DNA of 64,000 nucleotides from PALSA-660 sp963726435 (GCA_963726435.1 CAVSCJ010000006.1:600271-664270), one strand, 5' to 3'. Shown: positions 51,244 through 60,470, counted from the stretch's first letter. The notes: a model not told the origin generated them from the sequence alone. Numbers and translations: made by a program.

Positions 51244-51909
51244 CTAGGTCCGCCAGAGGTACCCGACGTTCCGAACGGTCTCGAGGCGCTCCGAGAGCTC
51301 CCCGCCGATCTTGGCGCGGATGCGGCGAACGTGCACGTCCACCGTTCGCGACCCACCGTAGTAGTCCGTGCCCCACACCCGGCGCAGCAGCACCTCGCGG
51401 GTGTAGGCGCGGTCGGGGTGCGTGACGAGGAACGCGAAGAGCGCGTACTCGAGGTACGCGAAGTCGATCGGCTCGCCGGCGACGTTGACCTGGTAGGTGG
51501 CCAGGTTCAGCGTCAGGTCGTCGATGCGGACGAGCTCCTGCGTCGTGGCCTCCTCGCCCGGCCACAGCAGCGCGCGCACGCGCGCGACCAGCTCGTCGGA
51601 GCCGCCGCCCCGCACGAAGAAGTCGCTCCGGAGGCGCGTGGGAAGGCGCAGGCCCGCGAGCGCCTCGGGCTCGATCACGAGCATCAGCCGCACGTCGAGA
51701 CCGTCGGCCACCGCGTTCTCGACCGCTTGTGCCAGCGGGTCGGGAGTGCGGCCTCCGTCGACGACCACCACGTCCGCGTCGGACTCCGCCAGGCGCGCCA
51801 CCAGGTCTTTCGTGCGTACGTCGGAGAGCGAGAGGTCGAGCTGCGAGAGCGCCTGACGGATCCAGGCGATGGTATGGACGTCATCGGAAACGAGGATCGC
51901 TCTGCGCAT
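51244..51909 (-). CDS. Atypical OmpR-family response regulator, GlnR-like candidate
   Basis: With the ATG at 51909 the protein has 221 residues. The receiver domain keeps an acidic pair (LVSDDVHT) and an Asp in VVVVDGGR, but the conserved Lys region is replaced by DFFVRGGGSDELV. The C-terminal winged helix is typical: LTLNLATYQVNVAGEPIDFA, LEYALFAFLVTHPDRAYTRE, GGSRTVDVHVRRIRAKIG. No histidine kinase is adjacent. It follows glnA by 108 bp on the same strand. Orphan status, a degenerate receiver and three GlnR-like boxes in the window suggest the actinobacterial nitrogen regulator GlnR. That assignment is inference; it could be another orphan regulator. Confidence 0.65.
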   Translation of the reverse strand: MRRAILVSDDVHTIAWIRQALSQLDLSLSDVRTKDLVARLAESDADVVVVDGGRTPDPLAQAVENAVADGLDVRLMLVIEPEALAGLRLPTRLRSDFFVRGGGSDELVARVRALLWPGEEATTQELVRIDDLTLNLATYQVNVAGEPIDFAYLEYALFAFLVTHPDRAYTREVLLRRVWGTDYYGGSRTVDVHVRRIRAKIGGELSERLETVRNVGYLWRT

Positions 51910-52017
51910 GTGCACGATTCTACCCTCCTCTCGCATTCGGCCCGCCGGATACGGGCGGCGCCGGACGGGGTCTCCCCCGCCCGGCGCCATTGCCGTGACT
52001 GCGTCGTGCTGGCCGGC

Positions 52018-53355
52018 CTAGACGACCGGCAGGTACTTGCGAAGCTCCCACTCCGTGACCTGGGTGCGGTACTCGTCCCACTCCGCGCGCTTGTTCTGCA
52101 CGTAGAAGGAGTGGATGTGGTCGCCGAGGATCTCCTTCATCAGAGCCGACGCCTCGAACTTGTCGATCGCCTCGCCCAAAGTGCCGGGCAGCGTCTTGAT
52201 GCCGGCCGCCTCGAGCTCCTCCTCGGTCATGTGGAAGATGTTGTTCGTGGCCTCGGGAGCCAGCGGCAGCTCCTGCTCGATGCCCTTGAGGCCGGCGCCG
52301 AGCATGCAGGCGAAGGCGAGGTACGGGTTGGCCGACGGGTCGGGGCTTCTCAGCTCGAGCCGGGTCGCGACTTCCTTGCCCGGCTTGTACATCGGGACGC
52401 GCACCAGGGCGCTGCGGTTGCGGCGCGCCCACGCGATGTAGACGGGGGCCTCGTAGCCGGGGACCAGGCGCTTGTAGGAGTTCACGAGCGGGTTGGTGAC
52501 GGCGCAGAACTCGGGCGCGTACTTCAGAAGGCCGGCGATGTAGTGCTTCGCGGTCTTGGAGAGGTGGAACCCCTCGGGATCCTTGGCGTCGAAGAAGGCG
52601 TTGCCGTCCTTGTTGAAGAGCGACTGGTGGACGTGCATGCCCGAGCCGTTCTGGCCGAAGATCGGCTTCGGCATGAACGTCGCGTACACGCCGGCCTGCA
52701 TGGCGATCTCCTTGACGACCAGGCGGTAGGTCATCACGTTGTCGGCCATGGACAGGGCGTCCGCGTAGCGCAGGTCGATCTCGTGCTGCGACGGGGCGAC
52801 CTCGTGGTGCGAGTACTCGACCGGGATGCCCATCTTCTCGAGCGTGAGGACGGTGTCGCGGCGAAGGTCGGAGGCGGAGTCCAGCGGCGTCAGGTCGAAG
52901 TAGCCGCCGTTGTCGAGGACCTCGGTGTCCTGATCGTCCTCGAAGTAGAAGTACTCGAGCTCGGGTCCGACGTACATCGTGTAGCCGAGCTTCGCGGCCT
53001 TGTCGGTGATGCGCTTGAGTGCGTAGCGCGGGTCGCCCTCGAACGGCGAGCCGTCGGGCTTGACGATGTCGCAGAACATGCGGCCGGTGCCCTGCTCGGT
53101 GGGACGCCACGGCAGCACCGCGAACGTGTCGGGGTTCGGGTAGGCGACCATGTCGGACTCCTCGAGGCGGGTGAAGCCGTCGATGGAGGAGCCGTCGAAG
53201 CCCATGCCCTCCTCGAACGCGCCCTCGAGCTCGGTGTCGGTGACGGCGAACGACTTCAGCACGCCCAGAACGTCGGTGAACCAGAAGCGGATGAAGTGGA
53301 CGTCGCGCTCCTGAACCGTCTTGAGCACGAAGTCCTTGTCGAACTTGGCTGCCAT
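52018..53355 (-). CDS. glnA: Type I glutamine synthetase
   Basis: The 445-residue enzyme makes glutamine from glutamate, ammonia and ATP. Markers are FTDVLGVLKSFAV, GMGFDGSSIDGF, VGPELEYFYFEDD, EVAPSQHEIDLRYADAL, GQNGSGMHVHQSLF, NPLVNSYKRLVPGYEAPVYI and RNRSALVRVP. The length and sequence fit the short GSI-alpha class, which lacks the adenylylated Tyr of GSI-beta. A GlnR-like box lies upstream, and the GlnR-like gene follows. Unbroken. GAGGAAAGGA is the Shine-Dalgarno. Confidence 0.96.
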   Translation of the reverse strand: MAAKFDKDFVLKTVQERDVHFIRFWFTDVLGVLKSFAVTDTELEGAFEEGMGFDGSSIDGFTRLEESDMVAYPNPDTFAVLPWRPTEQGTGRMFCDIVKPDGSPFEGDPRYALKRITDKAAKLGYTMYVGPELEYFYFEDDQDTEVLDNGGYFDLTPLDSASDLRRDTVLTLEKMGIPVEYSHHEVAPSQHEIDLRYADALSMADNVMTYRLVVKEIAMQAGVYATFMPKPIFGQNGSGMHVHQSLFNKDGNAFFDAKDPEGFHLSKTAKHYIAGLLKYAPEFCAVTNPLVNSYKRLVPGYEAPVYIAWARRNRSALVRVPMYKPGKEVATRLELRSPDPSANPYLAFACMLGAGLKGIEQELPLAPEATNNIFHMTEEELEAAGIKTLPGTLGEAIDKFEASALMKEILGDHIHSFYVQNKRAEWDEYRTQVTEWELRKYLPVV

Positions 53356-53426
53356 GGCCCGTGTCCTTTCCTCGGTGGACGACCCGACTGATGCCCCTGT
53401 ATGCGAACGAACTTACTACCCGCGGT

Positions 53427-53442
53427 GTTTCGGATGCGTTAC
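53427..53442 (-). promoter_or_regulatory. GlnR-like operator upstream of glnA
   Basis: On the minus strand GTAAC (53442-53438), six nt, then GAAAC (53431-53427) matches the GlnR consensus gTnAC-n6-GaAAC at every defined position. It lies 71 bp before the glnA start, between glnA and a divergent acetyltransferase gene. Confidence 0.65.
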
Positions 53443-53472
53443 GGTTTGAGCCTGATACGGGAGGGCGGAACC

Positions 53473-54079
53473 ATGGTGCGCGGCGACAAGATCCACCTCA
53501 CGAACCTCGATCCGGCCAACGCGGAGACCGCGCGAGGTTGGATCAACGACCCCGAGATCAACCTGTACCTGCTCACGGGGCAGATCCCGGTGAGCGCTCG
53601 CGGCCGAGGCCGCTTGGTACGAGAAGGCGGTCGCCGACTGGTCGGCAGGCACCGCGTACCAGTTCGAGATCCACGTCGCCGACGACGGCCGCTACATCGG
53701 CAACTGCGGGCTGCACAAGGTGGACATGCGCAACCGCTCCGCCGAGATCGGCATCCTCATCGGCGAGGTGCCCGAGCAGAACCGCGGCTACGGCAGCGAC
53801 GCGATCCTCACGCTCACGCGGTTCGGCTTCGACACCCTGGGCCTCAACCGCCTCGAGATCCGCTCGCAGGCCGACAACGAGCGCTCCATGCACCTCTACG
53901 AGCGACTCGGCTTCAAGCCGATCGGCCGGATGCGCGAGGCCACCTACACCTACGGGCACTACGTGGACGAGGCGCTCTTCGACATGCTCGTCGGCGAGTG
54001 GCGCGCCCGCGAGCTGAGCGCGCGCCCGCGCCCGGCCGCGCGTACGCGCGCGAGCGGGCGCCCCTACATCGGCGCGTAG
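53473..54079 (+). CDS. GNAT-family N-acetyltransferase (frameshift)
   Basis: The protein begins MVRGDKIHLTNLDPANAETA, with a break near 53605 after GQIPVS. The corrected frame reads AWYEKAVADWSAGTAYQFEI, IGNCGLHKVDMRNRSAEIGI, PEQNRGYGSDAILTLTRFGF (acetyl-CoA pyrophosphate loop) and NERSMHLYERLGFKPIGRMR. This is the RimJ/RimL-like GNAT fold, which acetylates amino groups of proteins or small molecules. About 200 residues. It starts divergently from glnA and overlaps the end of the glutamate synthase operon tail to tail. Confidence 0.82.
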
Positions 54080-54892
54080 AGCTTGCCGTAGGGCCGGTGC
54101 GAGACCGGCACGAGCTTGGTGAACGGCTGCTTCAGCACCTCGTCGGCGTCGTCGCCGAACGCCTCGCACCACTCCTCGACGATCGGGCGCAGGACCTTCA
54201 TGTCGTCCTCGTCGGCCGTGAAGATGCCGCACTCCTTGCCGACCTGCCGCGGCTCGACCTCGCCGCGCAGGTAGATGACGCCGCCGTGCATGCCGGAGCC
54301 GCAGAAGGCGCCCACGAGCGGCTGGTCCGGCGAACTGGACGTTGCGGCCCGAGCAGCACGAGGACGCCGCCGGCCATGTACTCGCCGAAGAAGTCGCGGG
54401 CGTTGCCGCCGCAGACAGACCACGGGCACGAGGTCCTCGTACGCCTTCATGTGGATGCCGACGCGGTAGCCGACGTCGCCCTTGACGAAGACCCGTGCCG
54501 CCGCGCATGCCGTAGCCGAGCACGTCGCCGGCGTCGCCGTGCACGTACGACCGTGCCGGCGTTCATGGTGTTGCCGACGCCGTCCTGCGCGTTGCCGTGC
54601 ACGTCACGACGGTCGGGCCGTCCATGAACATCGCCATGTCGTTGCCGGGCACGCCCTCGATCTCGATGCGCAGGTCCGCGCCCGAGATGCCGTTGCCGAT
54701 GTAGCGCTGGCCGTTGACGTTGGTGAGGCGCACGGTCTTGACGCCGTCGGCGAACGCGGCGCGGATCGCCTCGTTGAGCTGGCGGTAGTAGACGCCGTGC
54801 GCGTCGATGGTCGCGACGTCGCCGTCGCGCTCGACGGTCGGCGCGACCTTCTGGTAGCCCTCGACCGGGCCGGTGGCGGTGGTCATCATCAT
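54064..54892 (-). CDS. Glutamate synthase GXGXG domain subunit (frameshifted)
   Basis: Corrected across at least five single-base breaks between 54330 and 54605, the protein reads as the GXGXG beta-helix domain of glutamate synthase: YYRQLNEAIRAAFADGVKTV, GQRYIGNGISGADLRIEIEG, AQDGVGNTMNAGTVVVHGDA, GDVLGYGMRGGTVFVKGDVG, NARDFFGEYMAGGVLVLLG and FCGSGMHGGVIYLRGE, ending PYGKLYAPM. In large GltB enzymes this is the C-terminal domain. Here it is a separate ~275-residue protein, as in archaeal-type enzymes. It starts 16 nt after the FMN subunit, with GGGAGGG upstream. Confidence 0.82.
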
Positions 54893-54908
54893 CTTCAGGC
54901 GCCCTCCC

Positions 54909-56433
54909 CTACATCCCGGCGGGCTTGACGCCCAGGATCTCGCAGGTCTGCGCGTCGAGACCGATCGCGCGCAGGCGCTCGCGGCTGCCGCGCAGCGACT
55001 CGACCGCGTTGACGCCGAGCGCGCCGAGGATCTCCTGCAGCTCGTGGCTCCACGCGTGCACGAGGTTGACGAGCCGCTCGGCGCCCCACTCGGGGTCGAG
55101 GCGGCGGGTCAGCTCCGGCTTCTGCGTGGTGATGCCCCACGAGCAGCAGCCCGTGTGGCAGCTCTGGCACATGTGGCAGCCCAGCGCGATGAGCGCCGCG
55201 GAGCCGATCGCGACGACGTCGGCGCCGAGCGCGATCGCCTTCGCCATGTCGGCCGAGCAGCGGATCGAGCCGGCCGCGATGATCGAGGCCTGGTTGCGGA
55301 TGCCCTCCTCGCGAAGGCGCTGGTCCACCACCGCGATGGCGATCTCGATCGGGATGCCGATGTGGTCGCGGATGATCTGCGGCGCCGCGCCCGTGCCGCC
55401 GCTGGAAGCCGTCGAGGTAGACGTAGTCGGCGCCGGCGCGCACGATGCCCGACGCGATGGCCGCGACGTTGTGCACGGCGGCGATCTTCACGCCGACCGG
55501 CTTGTAGCCCGACGCCTCCTTGAGCGCGTAGATGAGCTGGCGCAGGTCCTCGATCGAGTAGATGTCGTGGTGCGGCGCCGGGCGAGATGGCGTCCGTGCC
55601 CTGCGGGATCATGCGGGTGGTCGAGACCTCGCGGTTGATCTTCTCGCCGGGGAGGTGCCCGCCGATGCCGGGCTTGGCGCCCTGGCCGACCTTGATCTCG
55701 ATGCCGGCGCCGCGGGTCGAGGTAGTCGGGGTTGACGCCGAACCGGCCCGAGGCGCACTGCACGATGATGTTGTCGGTGTAGGGGATAGAGGTCCGCGTG
55801 CAGGCCGCCCTCGCCGGTGTTCATCGTGATGCCGAGGCGGCTCGGCGGCCATCGCGAGCGACTTGTGGACGTTGAGGGACACCGAGCCGTAGCGACATGC
55901 CGCCGAACATGATCGGCGTGGCCAGCTCGATGTTGTTGGTCATGCCCGCGCCGGGCGCGAGGCGGAAGCCGCCCTCGCCGTCGGACTCGACCTCCACCGA
56001 GTCGGGCTTGCTGCCCGAGGTAGGTGCGCAGCTCCATCGGCTCGCGCAGCGGGTCGATGGACGGGTTGGTCACCTGGCACGCGTCGAGCACGCAGGTGGT
56101 CGAAGAGGCGCGGGTAGGGCTTGTCGTTGCCCATCGAGGTGAGCATCACGCCGCCGGACTCGGCCTGGCGCCACACGGCCTTGCGCAGCGCCGGCGACCA
56201 GTTGTCGTTGTCGCGGAAGGCGAGCTCGTTCTTGCTTGATGGTGATGCAGTGCGCGGGGCAGAACGTCACGCAGCGGTGGCACGCGCGGCACTTGCTGTC
56301 GTCCGGGATGGGGCGCTCGTTGAACTCGTAGACGCCCCAGCCGCACTGCTGCACGCAGCGGCCGCACTTGGTGGCACTTGTCGTAGTCGATCTCGACCTT
56401 GAACTCGGGTTGGATGAAGGTCGTCGCAGGCAT
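54909..56433 (-). CDS. Glutamate synthase FMN domain subunit with two 4Fe-4S clusters (frameshifted)
   Basis: The N-terminus MPATTFIQPEFKVEIDYDKC leads into a two-cluster ferredoxin domain (CGRCVQQCGWGVYEF, CRACHRCVTFCPAHCITIK). The FMN-binding glutamate synthase barrel follows: GGVMLTSMGNDKPYPRLFDH, PGEKINREVSTTRMIPQGTD, IEIKVGQGAKPGIGGHLPGE, IAAGSIRCSADMAKAIALGA and the Cys-rich CHMCQSCHTGCCSWGITTQK. It transfers glutamine-derived ammonia to 2-oxoglutarate. Many single-base breaks interrupt 55380-56380. Corrected length about 500 residues. This ferredoxin-fused form is the archaeal type. Confidence 0.82.
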
Positions 56434-56437
56434 GGCC

Positions 56438-57648
56438 CTATGCCACCTCCCCGATCTCGCAGGAGTCGGTCGACGCCGGTGACGGCGCACGAGATCTCGG
56501 CGGGCGGCAGGTGCAGGTCGCCGTGGATCGGCCAGTCCATGCCCGCGCACGCGGGCGACGACCGGCTCGCCGGCCTTCGGGCGCCCACAGCGCGTCGGGG
56601 TCGGGCAGGATCTGCCGGATCGCGCTCTCCTCGCTGGCGACGACCACCAGGTCGCCCTTGCGGGCGGCCACGAGCGGGCGCAGCTTGATGCGGTCGTTGA
56701 GCGCCACCATGCCGCCGTTGAAGCCGAGCACGATGGCGAACGGGCCGTTGAGCATCGCCGGGCCCGTAGACCGCGCGCAGCGAGGTCATGAGCGCGCGCT
56801 CGGCCTCGGGCATGCGGTCGATCTCGTCCCACAGCGGCGCCGCGAGCGCCTTGCACGCGAGCGACAGCGGCAGCTTGTGGCGGCGCAGCAGCAGGTCGAA
56901 GAGGTAGGCCGCGACCTCGGTGTCGGTGCCGAGCGTGCACTTGTAGCCGAACTTCTCGAGGTAGCGGCAGTTGATCCCGTAGGACGAGATCTCGCCGTTG
57001 TGCACGATCGACCAGTCGAGCAGCGTGAACGGGTGCGCGCCGCCCCACCAGCCCGGCGTGTTGGTCGGGAAGCGGTTGTGGCCGACCCACGTGTGGCCCT
57101 CGTACTCCTCGAGCTGGAAGTAGTGGCCGATCTCCTCGGGGTAGCCGACGCCCTTGAAGGCGCCCATGTTCTTGCCGGAGGAGGCGACGAACGCCCCGTC
57201 GACGGTGGAGTTGATGCAGCATGACGACGTGGACGACGTAGTCCTCGGCGGTCATCTCGGAGCCGTCGAGCTTGGCCGGATGCGGCTGCAGGAAGTAGCG
57301 CCACAGCAGCGGCGCGTCGGTGATGCCCTTGACCGGGCGCGTCGGCATCGGCTCGGCCAGGTCGACCAGGAAGTAGCGCTCGAGGACGGCCTCGGCCTCC
57401 TCTTTGGCCTGCACGTCGTGGTACATCATGTGGAAGGCGAAGTGGTCGGGGAACTCGGGGTAGATGCCGTAGCCGGCGAAGCCGCCGCCGAGGCCGTTGC
57501 CGCGGTCGTGCTGGACGGCCATCGCCTCGATGGCCACCATCGCCGAGAAGCGCGTCCCGGACTCGTCGCAGATGCCCACGAGGCCGCAGCCGCCGTGGAT
57601 CTTGAACGGCGACTCCTGGCTGTACGCGGGTCGTGTGGTTGCAGTCAT
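56438..57648 (-). CDS. Glutamate synthase class II glutamine amidotransferase subunit (frameshifted)
   Basis: The start MTATTRPAYSQESPFKIHGG leads to CGLVGICDESGTRF with the nucleophilic Cys left after processing, then DRGNGLGGGFAGYGIYPEFP. After breaks near 57222, 56765 and 56560 the reading continues GHTWVGHNRFPTNTPGWWGG, HPFTLLDWSIVHNGEISSYG, TLGTDTEVAAYLFDLLLR and LNGPFAIVLGFNGGMVALND. It is a separate ~400-residue class II amidotransferase that hydrolyses glutamine for the FMN subunit. It ends 4 nt before the FMN subunit start, and GAGGAG precedes its own start. Confidence 0.85.
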
Positions 57649-57653
57649 GGCGA

Positions 57654-58986
57654 TCACTCCTCGCCAGTCGTCGAGCACGCGGGCGAGCGACTCGCCGCCC
57701 GTGGCGGGAAGCGGTTCGAGGCCGAGCTTCTTGCGCGCGCCCTCCTTCGGCGCGCCGAGCGTGCCGGTCTTGCGGAACGTGGCGTAGGCGGCTGGCGACG
57801 GCCTCGGGGCCGTGGCCCTCGGCGATCGCGAGCTCCTTGAGCGCGCGGAACGTGTCGGCCATGCCGATGCGGCTGTGGCACATCTCCTGGCACGTGTAGC
57901 ACTCGAGGCACTTCCACAGCTGCCCGTCGGCGAGCACCTGGTCGAGCTCGCCGCGCATGAGCTGCGACGATGATCTCGGTGGGCTGGAAGGCCGGGTCGA
58001 CCTTGCACACCGGGCAGTCGTCCTTGCACGCCTGGCACGACTCGCACTTGGCGAGCAGCGAGACGTCGAAGTCGCGCGCGAGCCGGGCTGCGGTCGGCCT
58101 GGCGCGCCGCCCACTTGTCGAGGAACGGCTGCACGCTGACGCGGTGCATGTCGAGGCCGATCTCCTCGGGCGTGTGCCCGTAGGCCGAGCGCGATGAGCT
58201 CGGAGAGGTAGAGCACCGGGATGTTGATGTCCTCGTTGTTGCGCTGCAGCGACGGCCTGGTTGAGGTCGAACTGCTGGAAGCACGACGGGCAGACGACCA
58301 CGAGCGCGTCGACGTCGTTGTCCATGAGGTCGGTGAGCTTGTTGCGCGCGAAGGCGAGCGAGCCCTCGCGCTCGCCCACGCGGTCGAGCGCGTTGCCGCA
58401 GCACTGCATCTTGGTCTGGTAGTCGACGACGCGGGCGCCGAGCGCGGCCACGAGCTCCTCGACCTTGGTCGGGGCGAGCGGGTCGTCCCAGTGCACCGCG
58501 GGGCTCGGGCGCAGCAGGTGGCAGCCGTAGTGGACGGCGATCCGCATGCCCCAGAAGTCGCTTCTGCACCTTGGAGGCGACGACGCCGGCGCCGATGTCG
58601 TCGGCCAGCCACTCGGCGAAGTGCGTGATCTTGAGGCGGCCGTCGTAGTGCAGGCCGTCGCGGGCGAGGCGCTCGTTGACGGCGTCCTTGGCGCGCCAGT
58701 CCTTCTCGAGGTGGCTCCAGGTCTCCTTGAAGGTGGAGTAGCAGCCGTTGCAGGGCGTGACCACGTCGAGGCCCTCGCTCTCGATCAGCGCGAGGTTGCG
58801 CGCGGCGGTGGTGTAGAACGCGTTCTCGTCGTTGCTCTTGACGAGCACGCCCTCGGGGCAGCACGTGTGGCCGTCGAGCTCGCGCACGTTCGCGCCGAGG
58901 TCGTCGAACACGAGCCGCGTCGCCTTCTCGATGAACGGGAAGCGCGCGGGGATCGTGCACCCCCAGAAGACCGCGAAGTCCTTCAT
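57654..58986 (-). CDS. HdrB/HdrC-like CCG-domain and ferredoxin protein (frameshifted)
   Basis: The protein starts MKDFAVFWGCTIPARFPFIE and has two CCG (cysteine-rich) domains: HTCCPEGVLV with TPCNGCYSTFKETW, then YGCHLLRPSPAVHW, TKMQCCGNALDRVGE and VVVCPSCFQQFDLNQ. These are like HdrB of heterodisulfide reductase and bind special 4Fe-4S centres. A C-terminal HdrC-like part has two 4Fe-4S motifs (CESCQACKDDCPVCKVDP and CLECYTCQEMCHSRIGMAD). Breaks are near 58556, 58250, 58185, 57965 and 57790. It begins the glutamate synthase operon. Most likely it hands electrons to the ferredoxin-fused FMN subunit or couples that step to another donor; this is inferred from position. Confidence 0.75.
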
Positions 58987-59027
58987 GTGACTCTTCTCTC
59001 TGCCGCATCGCGCCCAGATAACGAAAA

Positions 59028-59062
59028 GCGCCCGCCCGGACCGCTTGGTCCGATGCGAGCGT
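59028..59062 (-). terminator. Intrinsic terminator in the leader of the glutamate synthase operon
   Basis: On the minus strand an outer stem (ACGCTCGC/GCGGGCGC region), an inner GGACC/GGTCC stem with an AAGC loop, and a following TTTT form a terminator 41 bp before the first gene. A shorter hairpin, CGAGC/GCTCG at 59056-59071, uses the same 5' arm and would exclude the terminator. A TAGAAT -10 box at 59114-59119 would start transcription upstream of both, so this looks like an attenuation switch. Confidence 0.55.
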
Positions 59063-59113
59063 CTTTGCTCGAAGATGCTGATGTTGCCGGCGCGCCGTTG
59101 CTCCGGTGGGGGG

Positions 59114-59167
59114 ATTCTAGCAGGTTAGGGGGCCGGGAGGAAGGGACGGGCGTAACAGGGTGGAAAC
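59114..59167 (-). promoter_or_regulatory. Promoter and GlnR-like operator of the glutamate synthase operon
   Basis: GTAAC (59152-59156), six nt, then GAAAC (59163-59167) on the plus strand matches gTnAC-n6-GaAAC exactly. On the minus strand a TAGAAT -10 element lies at 59119-59114, putting the operator roughly 45-60 bp before the expected transcription start, a normal activator position. No good -35 element is seen. Confidence 0.6.
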
Positions 59168-59394
59168 GTGGAGGCCGAGCGCCGTGCCCGGTCTATCGAT
59201 CTGGACACTGCGGACCCGCGAAGTGCTTCGCCTCGCCGCGAGTCCGGGAATACGCGCTCGGGACTGCAGACCTGGTGCAGCTCGGACGTCACTCCCGCTG
59301 CAGCAGCGCGCTTTCTCCTCTCCTTGATGGTCTCAACGACCTTCCTGAGCGATTCGATGTCCTCGCGGAGATCCTCTGCAGAGGGAGTCGGCAT
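59125..59394 (-). CDS. Small hypothetical protein
   Basis: From the ATG at 59394, with GGAGAAGGA upstream, an 89-residue protein begins MPTPSAEDLREDIESLRKVV and has a basic coiled-coil-like helix (VVETIKERRKRAAAAG). The C-terminal third is low-complexity and overlaps the GlnR-like box, so the true end may be earlier after an undetected break. It follows the truncated ATPase on the same strand. No family is recognised. Confidence 0.4.
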   Translation of the reverse strand: MPTPSAEDLREDIESLRKVVETIKERRKRAAAAGVTSELHQVCSPERVFPDSRRGEALRGSAVSRSIDRARRSASTFPPCYARPFLPAP

Positions 59395-59475
59395 CGTCCT
59401 TCTCCGACAGTGATCATCGACATCGGCAACGTCGCAGCAGCGCTTGTGGACCGGCCAATCTCTCTGCACTCCGAG

Positions 59476-60340
59476 CTAGAAGCCCACAGCCTCACTCAGG
59501 CGATCCATCCGGATCCAATCGCGGTTCCTCTTGACCACTCCGCGAACACCACGTCTTGGACGATCTCTCGTTGTGGCTCTCAGGGAGAGAGTCTGGTGCG
59601 CCATTTCCTCCGCTTGGACCTCGACTAGGGTATCGGGACCAAGGGATCCACGCCAAGCGCCTCTGTGCTTTCTCTCAAGAGTGTCTAGCCTTGCCTTGTA
59701 GCCCTGGTGCTCCCACGGCAAGCCCTGCGCAACGTGACCGGGTTTGTCATCCCCCACCATTCCAACGACTGAACAACATGCGGGACCTTGCCTGAGTCGA
59801 TATTCGTCTCGGTTGGCCAAGGAAGGAGGAGTGTCGTGCGTGAAGACAATCACTTGCCGTTGACACGCCTCAGCAATCAGACGCTTCGCAACAGCACCCC
59901 GGCGCCAGTGGTCGAGGGACGAGACAGGGTCGTCGAGGACGATCCCGCCGAAACGACCGGAGCTGGAGCTCGGCAAGGAACGAGGCTATTCCGATTGCAC
60001 GTTGCTCCCCTTCGCGCTTCAGAACGTCACCAATCTTGCTCGTCGTTGGCAGGTCAGGACTCGGCGGTACTTGATCTTGCCACGCTCGATGCGTTCCTTG
60101 AGCGCCACCTTTACGTGGCCCATGTAGGCGCACCGATTCCTGCTCCAACGCACTCCGCAACGCCGTCGTCACGGCATCGCTCGCGAGTTCCTGGACTTGT
60201 CCAAGATCGGCCTCGTCTTCAAGTCCTGCCTGCATTTCTCCGATGCGGCCCTGCGCTGCAAGTTGCCAGCAGTCTGCGAAGCGCTTCCGCGCGACCCGAC
60301 AGGCCGCTCGAGCCTGAGCTCGGCCGACTCACGCCGCCCA
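59476..60340 (-). pseudogene. C-terminal remnant of an AAA/ABC-type ATPase
   Basis: The remnant keeps a signature/D-loop/Walker B arrangement: GEQRAIGIASFLAELQL, GGIVLDDPVSSLDHWRRGAV and QRQVIVFTHD (switch His), typical of long coiled-coil AAA ATPases of the RecF/SMC-like AAA_13 group, many of them in defence systems. Upstream helical sequence (KRFADCWQLAAQGRIGEMQA, ALKERIERGKIKYRRVL) belongs to it. Frames change near 60140, 60040 and 59960. The N-terminal half with Walker A is absent: coding fades at about 60340, and low-GC DNA begins ~110 bp later. It ends SEAVGF. Confidence 0.6.
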
Positions 60341-60444
60341 GGGCCTCTCTCTGACCTTCGCGGGCCGCTTGGTCGTGGTTACGGGCACTGGCAGAGCTGC
60401 AAGGCAGCAACGTGTCTGATCTCACGTCAGACGGTCCACCGCCG

Positions 60445-60470
60445 CGGGGTTGAAAACGTTTCAGAATATT
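60445..60470. other. Abrupt drop in GC content
   Basis: Sequence up to CCGCCGCGGGG (about 60441) is uniformly GC-rich with actinobacterial-type coding. From about 60450 it becomes AT-rich (GAAAACGTTTCAGAATATTC and onward), with a different gene repertoire and different repeats to the window end. The boundary also coincides with loss of the ATPase N-terminal half. Confidence 0.75.
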
